From Anisus vortex (taxonomy: Eukaryota; Mollusca; Gastropoda; Planorbidae): 64,000 nt of DNA. The notes under the pieces were generated by a model. The model had not been told where the DNA came from. It was given only the letters and a program-made list of their open reading frames with translations, and searched no databases. The stretch covers positions 11,963,994 through 12,027,993 of the forward strand of contig OX421508.1 of assembly GCA_949126835.1 (NCBI GenBank), written 5' to 3'. Positions within the stretch are counted from its first letter, which is position 1, and each line of letters opens with the position of its first letter. A program made the position numbers and the translations under genes. Below, in pieces: positions 33,161 to 44,550 of this stretch.

Positions 33161-34177
33161 TATACAGAAGTATTTTCCGGTCACATTGATGATTGTTATA
33201 TAGACTTGATAAACATGGAAAGTGCTCATTCTCTGTGCTGTAGATGGATGCTTAAATTCTGACTTAAAATCAACACGCAGTGATGCTAAAATATGTTTAT
33301 TGATTTTCACTGACAGATACAAGCTTCTTAATGTCAAAAGACGACGCCAATATTTTGTTGCAAAACAACAGAGTATTATGTTCCTAAAACATCGAAGGAA
33401 AAGACTTCGGTGTTTCAAACTTTTACTGCCGTCAATGGTTATCCACGGTAAGTCAGTGCAGCTTGACCTAGATTTTCTTAGCACAACTTGCATAAGTCTT
33501 CAACCTTTTTTTTAATCCATGATTAGATAATACTCAATTCATTAATTATCAGTTTCGTTTCACAATTTTAGTAACTCGTAGCTTAGCGAAACGGCCAAGC
33601 CAGAATAAACTGCTTAAACTTTAAACATAATAAGCCGGCTAAAAAGATGATAATAACAATAAATATCGTTGCGTGTATAATTCTAGGCCAGCATATATAA
33701 AAGTAAGCTTATATATTATAATATATATATACTGTCTACTATATACATTTTTGATACACAGACCTATATTCTATATGCAAATCATATAGGCCCTACAGTG
33801 TAGGCGTATTACTTTATTATTTATTATTGGCTATTTACAAATTTAGGCCTATATATAATTTGTATAATAGTTAATTAAGGTTCTAGACTGAGCCCCATTT
33901 TAGAATGATGTCCCTTTGAAATGCTTTCACGTTATCATTATACTGTTTTTCGGGACTGGATTTTCCCGTACTGCTAAATATTATTGTCTACTTTTTGTTT
34001 ATGATATTTGTTTTATTATTGTTTGGTAATTGTGTTTTTTTCCCTTATGGTATTATTATTGTTTGTTTAATATTATTTATAAGAATTCAGAATCCATATA
34101 CATGTTTATAGGCCAGCAAACCGTAAAAGAATAAAATAAAATCACAAAAATACTGATAGAAACGTTTTGGGTTTTAA
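33161..34177. other. AT-rich DNA before the plus-strand LTR element
   Basis: A plausible acceptor (TTTCACTGACAG at 33305-33318) and a strong donor (CACG/GTAAGT near 33446) bracket about 130 bp with open frames (33222-33515), but no domain is recognised. The rest is low-complexity AT-rich sequence. Confidence 0.35.
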
Positions 34178-34181
34178 TTAT
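34178..34181. repeat. Target-site duplication TTAT (left)
   Basis: TTAT directly before the 5' LTR. The same four bases follow the 3' LTR at 40534-40537. Confidence 0.65.
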
Positions 34182-34804
34182 TGTTACGAATATCGGTCAT
34201 AAATGAATGACGTAGTAAGGCATTGACCTCTTAACAAGTGCGTATCAGAGTCCAAGGCGACCAAGGTTTGACCTTTATGCCCTGAGGGCAGTTTAAATAA
34301 AATAATTCGTTCAAATCCCGTGGAAATTGGAGGATAATTCTGGATCGTAGTAATTATAGAGAAAGAGGTTAAAATGCGTATTAAGACCCTGTAGAATCTT
34401 CGATGATCGTTTTCTTTGTAAAGTCCCGACCTCCTTAAAGTGAGTTCAGTTTAAACGTTTGTAGAGTGAAGTCGCTATATTCATACATGTACATATAATG
34501 CCATTTTATTGATACTTATGTTGCCATCAGTTGATAAAGTTTATTGATCGTTTATATTGAGTCTACAATTTAAATAAAATTGTTTATTCAACAACTGGAG
34601 TTGTTTGATCAATCATTGTTGAGAAATGTGTTGAAGATAATTATCACGAATATAACTACATTACTGCATAGACCTGTCAGTCAAGGAACCCCTAGCTTGG
34701 GCTACAGATTAGCAGAATCTAGAGACTTCTAATAAAGATACAACTATATTCATTGAATCCGATTTAACAAGTCGTAATAATAATCAACCTAAAGGGCCAT
34801 AACA
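34182..34804 (+). repeat. 5' LTR of family 1
   Basis: TG...CA ended, 623 bp, several AATAAA words. It would carry the promoter and polyadenylation signals; no TATA box can be assigned with confidence. Confidence 0.92.
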
Positions 34805-34805
34805 G

Positions 34806-34825
34806 TTTGCGGGCTTCGTCCGATA
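34806..34825 (+). other. Candidate primer-binding site (tRNA-Pro-like)
   Basis: TTTGCGGGCTTCGTCCGATA sits just inside the LTR. It resembles the tRNA-Pro type primer site TGGGGGCTCGTCC of vertebrate gammaretroviruses, with a mismatch and an inserted T. The match is suggestive only. Confidence 0.4.
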
Positions 34826-34975
34826 TAGTTGTATAGTGAAGCATATATTCAAGTTGTGTTGTGTTGTGTGTTGGAGCAGTGACCTACTGAGCAAGCCTAA
34901 GAACGCTGAAATTATTCTTCCGTTTGGAAAAACGTAAGTTGGAAATTTACATATTATAAATCTCTTAACTAAAGA

Positions 34976-37540
34976 ATGGAATTTATTGAAAATCCAGAAG
35001 AAGAAGTTCTGAAAACTTTATCAATAAAGAAGTTAAAAGAGATCGCTGAGATCTTGAAGATAGAAGTTACTGAAACTACACCATCGAGGACTGTGTTGAC
35101 ACAGCAGATAAAAGATGTGTTGATTGCGAGTGGCAAGTTGAAAGTAGAATCAAGCGCGGAGGGATATCAAGTTGAAGGTCAGACGTCGAAATCTATGTCA
35201 GAACAGTTTAGATTTCAGTTAGAAATGAAACGAATGGAAATAGAAGAAAAACGTCTGGATCGTGAGATGGAACAAAGACGTCTAGAAAGTCAGGAAAGAA
35301 TAGAACTGGCGAAGATAGGAGCTACTAAAAAAGAAACTCATAAGGATGTAGAGATGGCCAGATGGAAAAAGCTAGTCCCTACCTACATTGATAAAGAAAG
35401 TGAAATAGCTAATTTCTTCCAGACCTTTGAAATTTCTTGCAGAGATTTTAAGTTCCCAGAAGATAAATGGGGAATATTAGTCAGAACAGCTTTTACTCAG
35501 GGAAGGGCAAGAGATTGTGTTCTATTGTTAAAAGAGGAGAATTTAAATGATTATGAAATCATCAAAGATTCTGTACTGAAAGCGTACAACCAAATACCTG
35601 AAAGTTATCGGAAAAGGTTCCGTCAGTACACAATGTCCCCTTACCAAACACACTTAGACTTCCTTAGAGCAGAGGAAAAGTTAATGGATCAGTGGATAAA
35701 ATCCAGAAATATCTCCACATTAAAAGAAATGAAAGATATCATTATCTTAGAAGATTTTATTAACAAAGTGAGGCCGGATGTAAGAATGTATTTATCCGAG
35801 CGTGACATCACTGACCCACAAAAGGCTGCTGACTTAGCGGAACAGTATACATTGTGTCATAGGACAGCTGGTGAAAAGAATGTTAATAGGTCACAACGGC
35901 AAGCAGAAAACACACCACAAAAACATCGTGAAAAAGAGCATTTTGTGAAACAAAATGATGTTAATAAAAGACCTGTCAACAAAAACGTCCAATGTACTTT
36001 TTGTAAAAGAACAGGACATAGCATAGAAGACTGTTGGAGTATAAGGAAAGAAAAAGGACCTAATAAAGTGGTAATGTGCGTCAGACATGCACCAATACAA
36101 AATGTACAAGAAAGCGAAGATACAAACGAACTGAATTCGAAGAAAGATTATTCTAAACCAGAAACACTGAGGGTGGATTTGCCTGAGAGCAAAAGTCAGA
36201 AGGTAGAGAAATCTACAACTGAAGATAATGAGGATAAATATCCTGATTATAAATACAGAATGGCTACTATTGGATTAATTGTCCAAGTCCACAGAGACGA
36301 AAAAGTAGACCAAAGTATTTTTGACTCGAACAAGAGTCTGAAATCATCGAAAGATGAAACAACACCCGTAAGTCATGGTCAAGGGAAGAATAAAATTGAC
36401 ACAGAGACCCTGTGCAGTTTTCAACCGTTCATTAGCGAAGGTTGTGTGGCCTTACAAAAGGAAGGACCACTGAAGTCCGTAAACATATTACGAGACACAG
36501 GAGCATCATTAACACTGCTGCTTAAAGATGTATTACCATTGAATGATAATACATTGACAGGACAGACTGTCCTATTGAGAGGTTTTGAATGGAAAGAAGA
36601 AATACCTCTACATAGGATATACCTCGCATCTGGCTTGGTGACAGGATATGTGACAGTTGGAGTAATATCAAAACTTCCTGTTGAGGGCATATCTGTTATC
36701 CTAGCAAATGATTTGGCGAAAGGGAGGGTGAGACCTGAACTGATTGTGAAGGAAAATCCAGACCCTAGTCCTATTGTGGAGACAGGAAAAGAAAAAGAAC
36801 TTTATCCTGTAGGTGATGTCATAAATGGTATGACACCACAGAAAAAGAAAGAAGAAATTCTCTCACCAGAAAAGGAAAAGAAAGAAGAAATTCTCCCACG
36901 AGAGAAGAAAGAGGAAGAAGAAGTGGAACTTGATACTACTATTTTCTCCAAGATTGAAGATTGTCCGAAAGGAAATGAACAATCAAAGAAGTCATCACAA
37001 AATGAATTGATTGCTGAGCAGAAAGTAGACCCAGAGTTGCTACAGCTACATGAGAAAGCTGTCGACGAGGAAGAAACTCCTACTAACGATGTCTATGAAC
37101 AGATAGACCACAGCATAAACAAACAACAATGCAAACCTGCAGTTGCCGGTACAGATGAAGATTGGAGGAGCATCACTGAAGAAACGAGTGCTGAGAGCTG
37201 GACCGAAACTACCAAAAGCTATGGGTTACCACAATCCATACCGACAGATCGAGGGACCAACTTCGCCTCGGAACTCTTCAATCCAGTCCTAAAGAACTTA
37301 TGCCTGGAGCAGGATATGTCAACTGAATCCCATCCGGAAAGTCGAGGAGCCTATGGACCAATCTTTGGACCCACTGTCCGAGGACCACTCAAACTACTTC
37401 AAGAGGAATGGCAGACCGAATTGGATCTCCTTGGGCTGATCAAGTACCTAGATAAGTACATATATTTTTTGTCTGACATAACTGTGTTTGTTAGAAAAAA
37501 AATTGTACACTGCTCACATGCAGATGCCATTGTTGTGTGA
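34976..37540 (+). CDS. Gag-protease polyprotein with truncated integrase, family 1 (854 aa)
   Basis: One open frame. N-terminal 15-55 is a short helical SAP-like segment (LSIKKLKEIAEILKIEV). Residues 75-115 are a charged coiled coil. Residues 140-295 are a Gag core with FPEDKWGILVRTAFTQGRA and a SCAN-like helical pattern. A zinc knuckle CX2CX4HX4C lies at C340, C343, H348 and C353. A retroviral-type aspartic protease follows, with LRDTGA at 506-510 and a second-strand GISVILANDLAKG near 571. Residues 610-700 are a Lys/Glu-rich linker. A damaged piece of integrase core (YGLPQSIPTDRGTNFASELF, 749-768) ends in the VRGPLKLLQEEW stretch; the first Asp, the catalytic Glu and the zinc domain are gone. 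No RT or RNase H. N-terminus, Gag and protease are clearly related to the family 2 protein. Confidence 0.9.
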   Translation: MEFIENPEEEVLKTLSIKKLKEIAEILKIEVTETTPSRTVLTQQIKDVLIASGKLKVESSAEGYQVEGQTSKSMSEQFRFQLEMKRMEIEEKRLDREMEQRRLESQERIELAKIGATKKETHKDVEMARWKKLVPTYIDKESEIANFFQTFEISCRDFKFPEDKWGILVRTAFTQGRARDCVLLLKEENLNDYEIIKDSVLKAYNQIPESYRKRFRQYTMSPYQTHLDFLRAEEKLMDQWIKSRNISTLKEMKDIIILEDFINKVRPDVRMYLSERDITDPQKAADLAEQYTLCHRTAGEKNVNRSQRQAENTPQKHREKEHFVKQNDVNKRPVNKNVQCTFCKRTGHSIEDCWSIRKEKGPNKVVMCVRHAPIQNVQESEDTNELNSKKDYSKPETLRVDLPESKSQKVEKSTTEDNEDKYPDYKYRMATIGLIVQVHRDEKVDQSIFDSNKSLKSSKDETTPVSHGQGKNKIDTETLCSFQPFISEGCVALQKEGPLKSVNILRDTGASLTLLLKDVLPLNDNTLTGQTVLLRGFEWKEEIPLHRIYLASGLVTGYVTVGVISKLPVEGISVILANDLAKGRVRPELIVKENPDPSPIVETGKEKELYPVGDVINGMTPQKKKEEILSPEKEKKEEILPREKKEEEEVELDTTIFSKIEDCPKGNEQSKKSSQNELIAEQKVDPELLQLHEKAVDEEETPTNDVYEQIDHSINKQQCKPAVAGTDEDWRSITEETSAESWTETTKSYGLPQSIPTDRGTNFASELFNPVLKNLCLEQDMSTESHPESRGAYGPIFGPTVRGPLKLLQEEWQTELDLLGLIKYLDKYIYFLSDITVFVRKKIVHCSHADAIVV

Positions 37541-39897
37541 TGAAAGCAAGGCAAAAATATTATATCATTTGAAAATGATAAAGCCTTACCTTCTGAAAAC
37601 AATTGGAATAAGCTTGATGTTGTTAACATTGTTACTCTTATTTGTAAAATTTATGCCTGGAGTTTAGGATGAATTGAATGACAAATTCACTGATAGTTAG
37701 TTACCAAACTTACTATTTTAAAACTAAATCCCTTACTTGTGAAGAAAAAGGAATGAGTAAAAGTATTGTTAGAGTAAATATCATTATAGTGTGATATTTC
37801 TAAACAAACTTGTTAGGTTGAGCATTTAAAATAATTGCTATAAGAGAAAAAGATCAGTTTTATCCGCAGAATTGGTTTCTAAATCAGAGGACATTATAAA
37901 TGTGGACTGATTATTAGATATGTTTGAGAATCTCTGGAAATGATAATTGAAACATTTGGCAGAGAGGATAATTTGATTGAAAAAGATGTAAATGGTTTTA
38001 AGAAAAGAGAATTTTCTATCACTAAAGTATTGAGAAATGTTTTATGATTGTACTATGGATTTATTTTATCATGTACTGTTGTTGAAATATTGCACTGAGT
38101 CAAGATGCAAATTTCTTCTATGTGAATTTATTCATTTGTTATATTATCATTGAATGTATGATAATGTAGGGTAAAAATAGTTGCAGCAAGGCAGAACTAT
38201 GACTAACAAGAATTCCAAGAAATGTATTATATATGATTTTTCACTTTTAGGATACTGTTACATGAAAAGCAGACCAGAAGTGAAACTAATGTAAAATAAG
38301 ACTTATCCTTGTTTTGTATAAATTTAGGATATGTGCCACTGACTTGACACTGTAAACCAGAATGGTTGAGAATGTCATGGTTGAGACTTTATAATGTTGA
38401 CACACCAATGTTCAACTAATGTATTATTAATTAAGGATTTCATGTCAAGATTGTAAAACTAATCTATTTTTTTTTCTGTATGAGTTAAAATAGATTGAAT
38501 GAATTGTACTGACAATCAAAAGATTGGGTAGACCTGAACACTGTGAAAGTAACAGGAGAACCTAGAACCTATGAATAAAACCTTTATGGAAAATGGAAAA
38601 GAGCAATGTACACCACTGAAAAGATTGGAAATGGAATGTTTTACCACACCAGTCAAACTAGCAGTTTGTTTTGTACATAAATTGTTACATTGATTTCGCT
38701 CTGAAAAAAAAATTAATAGTAGCCTATGCTTAACTCTTTTCTACTTCAATAATATTGTATTTGAAATGTCTTTGATGTAATCTAAAGAAAATAAGTACTT
38801 ACTGTGTAGTACTAAGATTGTATGAAGATAATATAATCTGCTTTGATTGATAGTTAATTAAGTAAATTAACCAAAATTGTTTCAAGTAAATCCATGTCTG
38901 CATGAAAGATAGAATGTTTCAATGTGAACTCTTTTAAAAAGAAAATAATGACGTCGAAAGGTCATGGTAAAATGAGAAATTGAAATATTTTTAATGATTT
39001 TTGCTATAAACTATCTAAATTCTGTAACATACTATGTTTAAATCTTTTAAAATAACATAAATGAATGTCATATTGAGATTATGGTTGTTAAATAATGCTC
39101 ATTTAGTCAAGATAACTTTTTAAGAGCGTAACAATTTATGACCTAAAGCGGTGATAGGGTAGAAATTTGCATAGCGATGTCAATATTGTTAGAATCAATT
39201 GAGAATGAGAGGGTGAAAAAAGGAATAGAGAGAGAGAGTGCGGAATACTGACCTAGAAATTTTGGGTTTTGACAGACAGTATTGTTTAAAGTTTAATGTG
39301 TTAGCCAGCCTACAAACATACTGTCGAAGCAATAATATTTTCTGTTGAAAAGTGAAATTAGGTCAGGGCTAGTATTTTTTTTTGTGTGTTGTAATTGAGT
39401 TAGGCCTAGCATGTGTTCTATCAGAACGTTGGGTTTTTTTCTCCTTATGAAAAAAAAAATAAGTCGTGTCTGAATAGACAATAAGTGATTTTTTTCTTTT
39501 GTTGTTTGATTACAAATGTAAAAGCTAAGTTTATAATTAAATGGACGAGAGAGTTTTTATTAACGTGGAATGTTCATGTAATAGAAATTATTAACTTGTA
39601 TTATATTATATCTATTAAGAATGATTAAGTATTTTTCTTGTGAACAAGATTTAGATAAACAATTTAATTGTCCATTGTTTTGAATTAAAAATTGAATGAT
39701 TGAATGACTGTAGTTAAGCCATTTGATAAGATGAACTTATATTGCATATATTATATGTTATTGTTATCAGTTCGATTGAATTATTGGGATAGCCAATTGA
39801 ACTGTATTGTTTTCCCCGGAATATTTTCTTTTGTAATTATTCCTTAAAATTAACATTTTTAGTAGTTAAAATGTAAAAGAAATAATTATGAAACTTT
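37541..39897 (+). other. Non-coding 3' internal region of family 1
   Basis: About 2.36 kb, AT-rich, without open frames above about 60 codons on the plus strand and without RT, RNase H or envelope-like motifs. The length is unusual for a Gypsy 3' region and may be filler that keeps the RNA long enough. Confidence 0.6.
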
Positions 39898-39910
39898 AGA
39901 AGGAAGGGGA
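39898..39910 (+). other. Polypurine tract of family 1
   Basis: AGAAGGAAGGGGA directly before the 3' LTR, as expected for plus-strand priming. Confidence 0.8.
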
Positions 39911-40533
39911 TGTTACGAATATCGGTCATAAATGAATGACGTAGTAAGGCATTGACCTCTTAACAAGTGCGTATCAGAGTCCAAGGCGACCAAGGTTTGA
40001 CCTTTATGCCCTGAGGGCAGTTTAAATAAAATAATTCGTTCAAATCCCGTGGAAATTGGAGGATAATTCTGGATCGTAGTAATTATAGAGAAAGAGGTTA
40101 AAATGCGTATTAAGACCCTGTAGAATCTTCGATGATCGTTTTCTTTGTAAAGTCCCGACCTCCTTAAAGTGAGTTCAGTTTAAACGTTTGTAGAGTGAAG
40201 TCGCTATATTCATACATGTACATATAATGCCATTTTATTGATACTTATGTTGCCATCAGTTGATAAAGTTTATTGATCGTTTATATTGAGTCTACAATTT
40301 AAATAAAATTGTTTATTCAACAACTGGAGTTGTTTGATCAATCATTGTTGAGAAATGTGTTGAAGATAATTATCACGAATATAACTACATTACTGCATAG
40401 ACCTGTCAGTCAAGGAACCCCTAGCTTGGGCTACAGATTAGCAGAATCTAGAGACTTCTAATAAAGATACAACTATATTCATTGAATCCGATTTAACGAG
40501 TCGTAATAATAATCAACCTAAAGGGCCATAACA
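39911..40533 (+). repeat. 3' LTR of family 1
   Basis: 623 bp, identical to the 5' LTR by eye except for one base (G at 40498). Followed by TTAT, the target duplication. Confidence 0.92.
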
Positions 40534-40537
40534 TTAT
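40534..40537. repeat. Target-site duplication TTAT (right)
   Basis: Matches 34178-34181. If the terminal A of the LTR is counted, the duplication can also be read as ATTAT. Confidence 0.65.
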
Positions 40538-41490
40538 AAAATTGTTTGTTAATTTTTATTTATCTTTTAACAAAACATATTGTAATCATTCGTTTCTCCG
40601 TCATTTTGACTGGCAATACTCCCAGTATCATCAACATATATAATTACCGTGAGTTTGTTTATATGTTTTTTTATATATTTATATATATGTTTGTTCGCTA
40701 TAGGCACCTAAGCCGTTTGACTATTCGGGCCAAAAATAAAATGTATAAATTGGAAACGTCCACCAAAAGATAATTTTATTTTATCACTTATAATCATAAA
40801 TGTGTTGATTTAAACAATTCAAAATGTCATTTCCATCTATGCAAATAAATATAACGGTACATAGCAAATGGCCACTTCCGTTCATTTACTATGTTGAACG
40901 CGACATTCACTATGTTGAACGCGAGGGTCTTTCCGGGTTTTCCCAATTCTAATGTTGTTTTTTTAATGTGGCGAGACCTTTTTTAAAAGTTACGCACCGC
41001 AATTTGGCTTGGAGAGTTTCAATGGTTGGTTTACTTTAAACAAAATACTAGCGTATGACGTAATGTCTATGAAATTATTTCTTTTTTCATTAATAATGTT
41101 TGCATTATCCTTTTAAGTAAAAGTAACCACATGTTTTAATTATTGAATGGATTTAAGATAAGATAAGATTGCTTTATTGATCCAAATGAATGGAAAATTG
41201 ACTTGATTACATAAATTCCGTCTTTCAGCATACCTAAAACAATATTAAAGAACCATTTGTACTCAAACACAATAGACATTCACGCACACTATCATACCAT
41301 TTATCATACAAGAAAAAAAGTAGGCCTATTATTTAGGAGTCAGCTATTGAGCCATTGTATTTCCTGTCTGAAAGGTGATTCTTTGTTACGTCGCTATTGA
41401 GAATATCCTTTAAAAGGCGACTTTATACACTCTATAAATTAAATGATACGAATTATAAAAAAACAAGTTAGGCTTATAAATGATTACTTT
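40538..41490. other. AT-rich flank of the LTR element
   Basis: No gene. A 40-bp stretch (CGTTTCTCCGTCATTTTGAC at about 40590) recurs at about 42749. A tandem CTATGTTGAACGCGA duplication occurs near 40889-40925. Confidence 0.5.
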
Positions 41491-41494
41491 CAAA

Positions 41495-42690
41495 TACCGG
41501 ATACCATAAGCTTGACAGCAACAATATAAAATAAAAACTAAATACAAAAAAAAAAAACATTATCAATACTGTTTTATTGATACAATAAGCAAGAAAACAA
41601 AATAAAAATTAAAATTTAATAAAAAATCTTTCTCACTTTAGTTTTTATTGCATTGAAATATTATTTCCTATTTTTTTTTAAATATTTTTTACCTTTTTTA
41701 TTGTTTTGTATTTATTTATTTTTTCTTTCAGATAGTATATTATTTTTAATTAAATATTATTAATAACAAGTCAAGTCAACACAACTGTTCGCTACATTTT
41801 AATATCGAATTAAAAAAGTCTCTTTAAAAAACCCGGACTAGCCTTTCGGCTCTTGTGTCCAGGGCGTAACGCTTAGGATTGAGCAATCTCTATCAGGGCT
41901 CCAGCCACCCAACGACACGCCGAAGGCGAGGCGTGCCGTGTAACGGGGAAGGTTTCCGCAGCCCAGCGATCGTTCACTGCGGTTCCCCTAAGGATCATTA
42001 TCGTAGTGGCTCGCCAGTATACCTGCACTGTCACCCGGTAGCACAAATCCTATACTATAGATACATGCATCCAGGCACCAGGTGGTTCTCGAGACGGGAT
42101 GGCAGCGTCCATTGCTCCCCCCCCCCCACCGGGACCAGTGACCTCTCGGCAGAGTAATGGACCTCGGACCCGCCGCGGGGGCTGTGCCCCATGCGTTCGC
42201 CCGCCAGTGTATTCTTAATGGGAATGTATCGGCGGTTTACACACTACGCCAGTCCTTGAGGCCACAGTTCTTATGCATATGCCAGGGTCAGGTCGACCAG
42301 AAACAAAAAAAAATAACAAAAACTAGATACCGAAAGAAACATTCTAAACACTGTTTTATTAATACAATAAGTAAAAACAAAAATTAAATACCGAAAAAAT
42401 CGATATCACTTTAGTTTTTATTGTATTGAAATATTATTTTCTACGCTTTTTTTCATTATTTACCTTTTTATTGTTTGGTATTGAGTTTTTTTTTCTTTTA
42501 GATAGTATACTATTATTGTTATTTTAATAGGCTATTATTAATAACAAGTCAAGTCATTACAACTGTTCGCTACGTTATAATACCAGACGCTTGACAGTAA
42601 CAATTATTATGCATATGCCAGGATCAGAAACAATAAAAAAGAACAAAAACTAAATACCGAAAAGAAACGTTCATTGTAATAGTCTCTTTT
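41495..42690. repeat. About 327-bp AT-rich tandem repeat, interrupted by a GC-rich block
   Basis: The series CTAAATACCGAAA.GAAAC, ACTGTTTTATT.ATACAATAAG, TTTAGTTTTTATTG, AACAAGTCAAGTCA and ACAACTGTTCGCTAC occurs at 41530-41810 and again at 42320-42580. A third start (GCATATGCCAGGATCAGAAAC) lies at 42611. Units 2 and 3 are 327 bp apart, but units 1 and 2 are about 782 apart because of the inserted block 41815-42265. Confidence 0.75.
41815..42265. other. Unclassified GC-rich insertion
   Basis: About 450 bp with strong GC richness (for example CGACACGCCGAAGGCGAGGC, a C10-run at 42117, GGACCCGCCGCGGGGGC) inside an AT-rich repeat. Two short open frames (41879-42157 and 42157-42387) lack recognisable domains. 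It could be the 5' end of a LINE or a SINE. No inverted ends or target duplication could be fixed. Confidence 0.45.
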
Positions 42691-43530
42691 CTTTCTCTCT
42701 TAACATTAATATTAACTTAACTTAGCTAATATTGTAATATTGTAGTCGTTCGTTTCTCCGTCATTTTGACGGGCATAACCACTAGTATATTATAATAACA
42801 TATATAAATCTAAAAGCAATGCATTCGTTCATGGTTCTTATAGAGAGCATTTGCAATGGGCATGGCTAAGGTTTCTAATTCACGTAACTATGTAAATAGA
42901 AGCCATGATGAGGACATGGTGGATTAAAATTAATTGTTCTTTACCATGTCTATTTTACACACAAAATAAAATGAATTTATTTCTATAAAATTTGATATTT
43001 AACTGTGATCTTAGTCCTTAGTAGTCCGTTCATGAAGTAAACAAGATTTTAAAGTTTTTCAATGGTACTGGAAAACATTTCACAGCCTGCCTTATGGTTT
43101 AAGATAGTAAGTTAAGCTAACTTTCGACAATCGACATCTTCAATTTAATATTCTGCACTTACGGAACATATGCCATTGATTTATAATGGTTTAACTTTTA
43201 GCACTGTTTGTTAATTTTTATTGCATGACAGTGTTTTATATATTTTATACGTCATATTGTTGAAATGATAATATTTAGCAATATAACCTTCCTAAGCCTA
43301 CAGTACCATACTATATTTTATAAACTACAATGAACAAATTGCTATAAATCTAATAATTAATTTTGTGCATATATTTTTACTGAAGAATTTTAGGAAAGTA
43401 ATTTAATATAAATATTGTAATCGGGTAAAAAAATAGGCTTGTCTTTTTCTTTAACGAAAATATAAATGCCATGCGTAGCTCGTAGATTTACAATACTTTT
43501 TAAAAAAAGTTATAAATAATTGAAATGTTT
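42691..43530. other. Non-coding AT-rich DNA
   Basis: Nothing recognised except the repeat of CGTTTCTCCGTCATTTTGAC near 42749. Confidence 0.4.
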
Positions 43531-43612
43531 AAAAAAAAAGTATGGTGGAGAATGGAACTCGGGTCGCCCGCATGGCAGTCTGATACGTTGCCCACTTAGC
43601 GATCGAGGACAC
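43531..43612 (-). ncRNA. tRNA-like sequence (pseudogene or SINE head) with a T9 terminator
   Basis: On the minus strand, CGATCGCTAAGTGGGCAAC resembles a pol III A box with D-arm. About 25 bases later comes CGACCCGAGTTCCATTC, a degraded B box (GGTTCGATTC expected), and then CTCCACCA. A run of nine T (43531-43539 on the plus strand as A) follows at once. The stems do not pair cleanly, so a functional tRNA is unlikely. Confidence 0.4.
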
Positions 43613-44169
43613 ATGGGCGAAGGGAAATCGCAAAACTATAATATAAGACAATAAGGTCGAGTGTCTTTAAATTAACTAATAAGATTGGTTGAACAGAAAC
43701 ACAGAGAGCTTTTTATATAATAATATATTGATAACAATGAAGCGGCAGGGGTCTCTCGGAGCTTTATTTGCCTGCTGTCACAGTTCTGCAAGTAACTCTG
43801 ACTATTAGCACACGTAAATAGACAGTAATATGTTTCAAATATAGTCTTACCTGTTATATGATTTTTTTTTTCAAATCGATTTTTATTTGTTGAATATAGT
43901 GTTATCTTTCACACATCTTATTGAGTTCTCTTTGTCAAATAAAATATGTTTTGCACTAATCTGTCTTTTCTTTCACAATGAGCATTCTTGTCTATCATAT
44001 AGAGTCTACCTGTCAAATAAGTGTTACTTTTTACATAGAGTCGTATCTATCGCATAACTTTTTCTTTAAATATGTCTGTCATCAAATTGTTAGAGAAAAC
44101 ATACAATAAAAAACAACATTCCAAATACATTAATTTTAGAATAGAAATTATGTATCCAGACTAAATTAC
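43613..44169. other. AT-rich DNA downstream of the paralogous exon 1
   Basis: Would be intron 1 of the second lectin-like gene. No second exon was recognised. Confidence 0.4.
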
Positions 44170-44282
44170 CATTGCTGGAGTTTGCAACGGAGAAAATAAT
44201 GGCAGTAATAAGTAAAATATTCAGTGCTTTCATCTTCATAGAATTAAACTCTTCAACTTTAGATAGTCTCTTTTACAACAAC
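44170..44282 (-). CDS. Paralogous signal-peptide exon (second lectin-like gene, exon 1)
   Basis: On the minus strand an ATG at 44239 (or in frame at 44233) opens MKMKALNILLITAIIFSVAN and ends SSN before donor AATG/GTAATT at 44170/44169, phase 1. The protein and DNA match exon 1 at 16527-16651 closely: both have KAL.ILLITAI, the same donor, and a leader of exactly 49 bp between the inner ATG and an acceptor-like CACAG (44283-84). It has a good hydrophobic signal core. Later exons were not found, so this may be a complete gene running left through later insertions, or only a partial duplicate. Confidence 0.7.
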
Positions 44283-44304
44283 CTGTGTATTGATAAAAAC
44301 ATTT

Positions 44305-44550
44305 GTAAGGTATATGTATGTATGTATTGAGGTATGTATTTGTTTGTGTATGTATGTGTGAATGTATGTATGTATATGTAACTATGTATGTATGATTGTA
44401 GCTATGTATGTATGTATGTTAATATCAAGCTATGTATGTATGCTTAAATATATGTATGTATGCATGTATTCAATAATGTATGTATGCATGCATATATGAA
44501 TGTATGTATGTAAAAATGGAGATATATATGTATGTATGAATTATGTATGT
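44305..44550. repeat. TATG microsatellite upstream of the paralogous exon
   Basis: Imperfect (TATG)n with interruptions, in the position that the 2.3-kb GTACGTAT array occupies in the first gene. Confidence 0.85.

Larger units (their letters stand above)
34182..40533 (+). mobile_element. Gypsy-like LTR retrotransposon without reverse transcriptase (family 1)
   Basis: 6352 bp with 623-bp LTRs beginning TGTTACGAAT and ending CATAACA, a primer-site candidate, one long Gag-protease frame with an integrase remnant, a 2.4-kb non-coding 3' region and a polypurine tract (AGAAGGAAGGGGA) next to the 3' LTR. The LTRs differ by one base that I could see (A at 34769, G at 40498), so insertion is recent. 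No RT or RNase H could be found in any frame. It must depend on another element's enzyme if it moves. Confidence 0.9.

Noticed and set aside
33222..33515. 97-codon frame with an apparent acceptor and donor
   Set aside because: A THAP or zinc-finger reading was considered, but the Cys/His spacing does not fit and no family motif is complete.
37541..39910. RT, RNase H or envelope gene in the 3' region of the family 1 element
   Set aside because: No frame shows YADD-like, RNase H or membrane-protein features; the sequence is AT-rich and full of stops.
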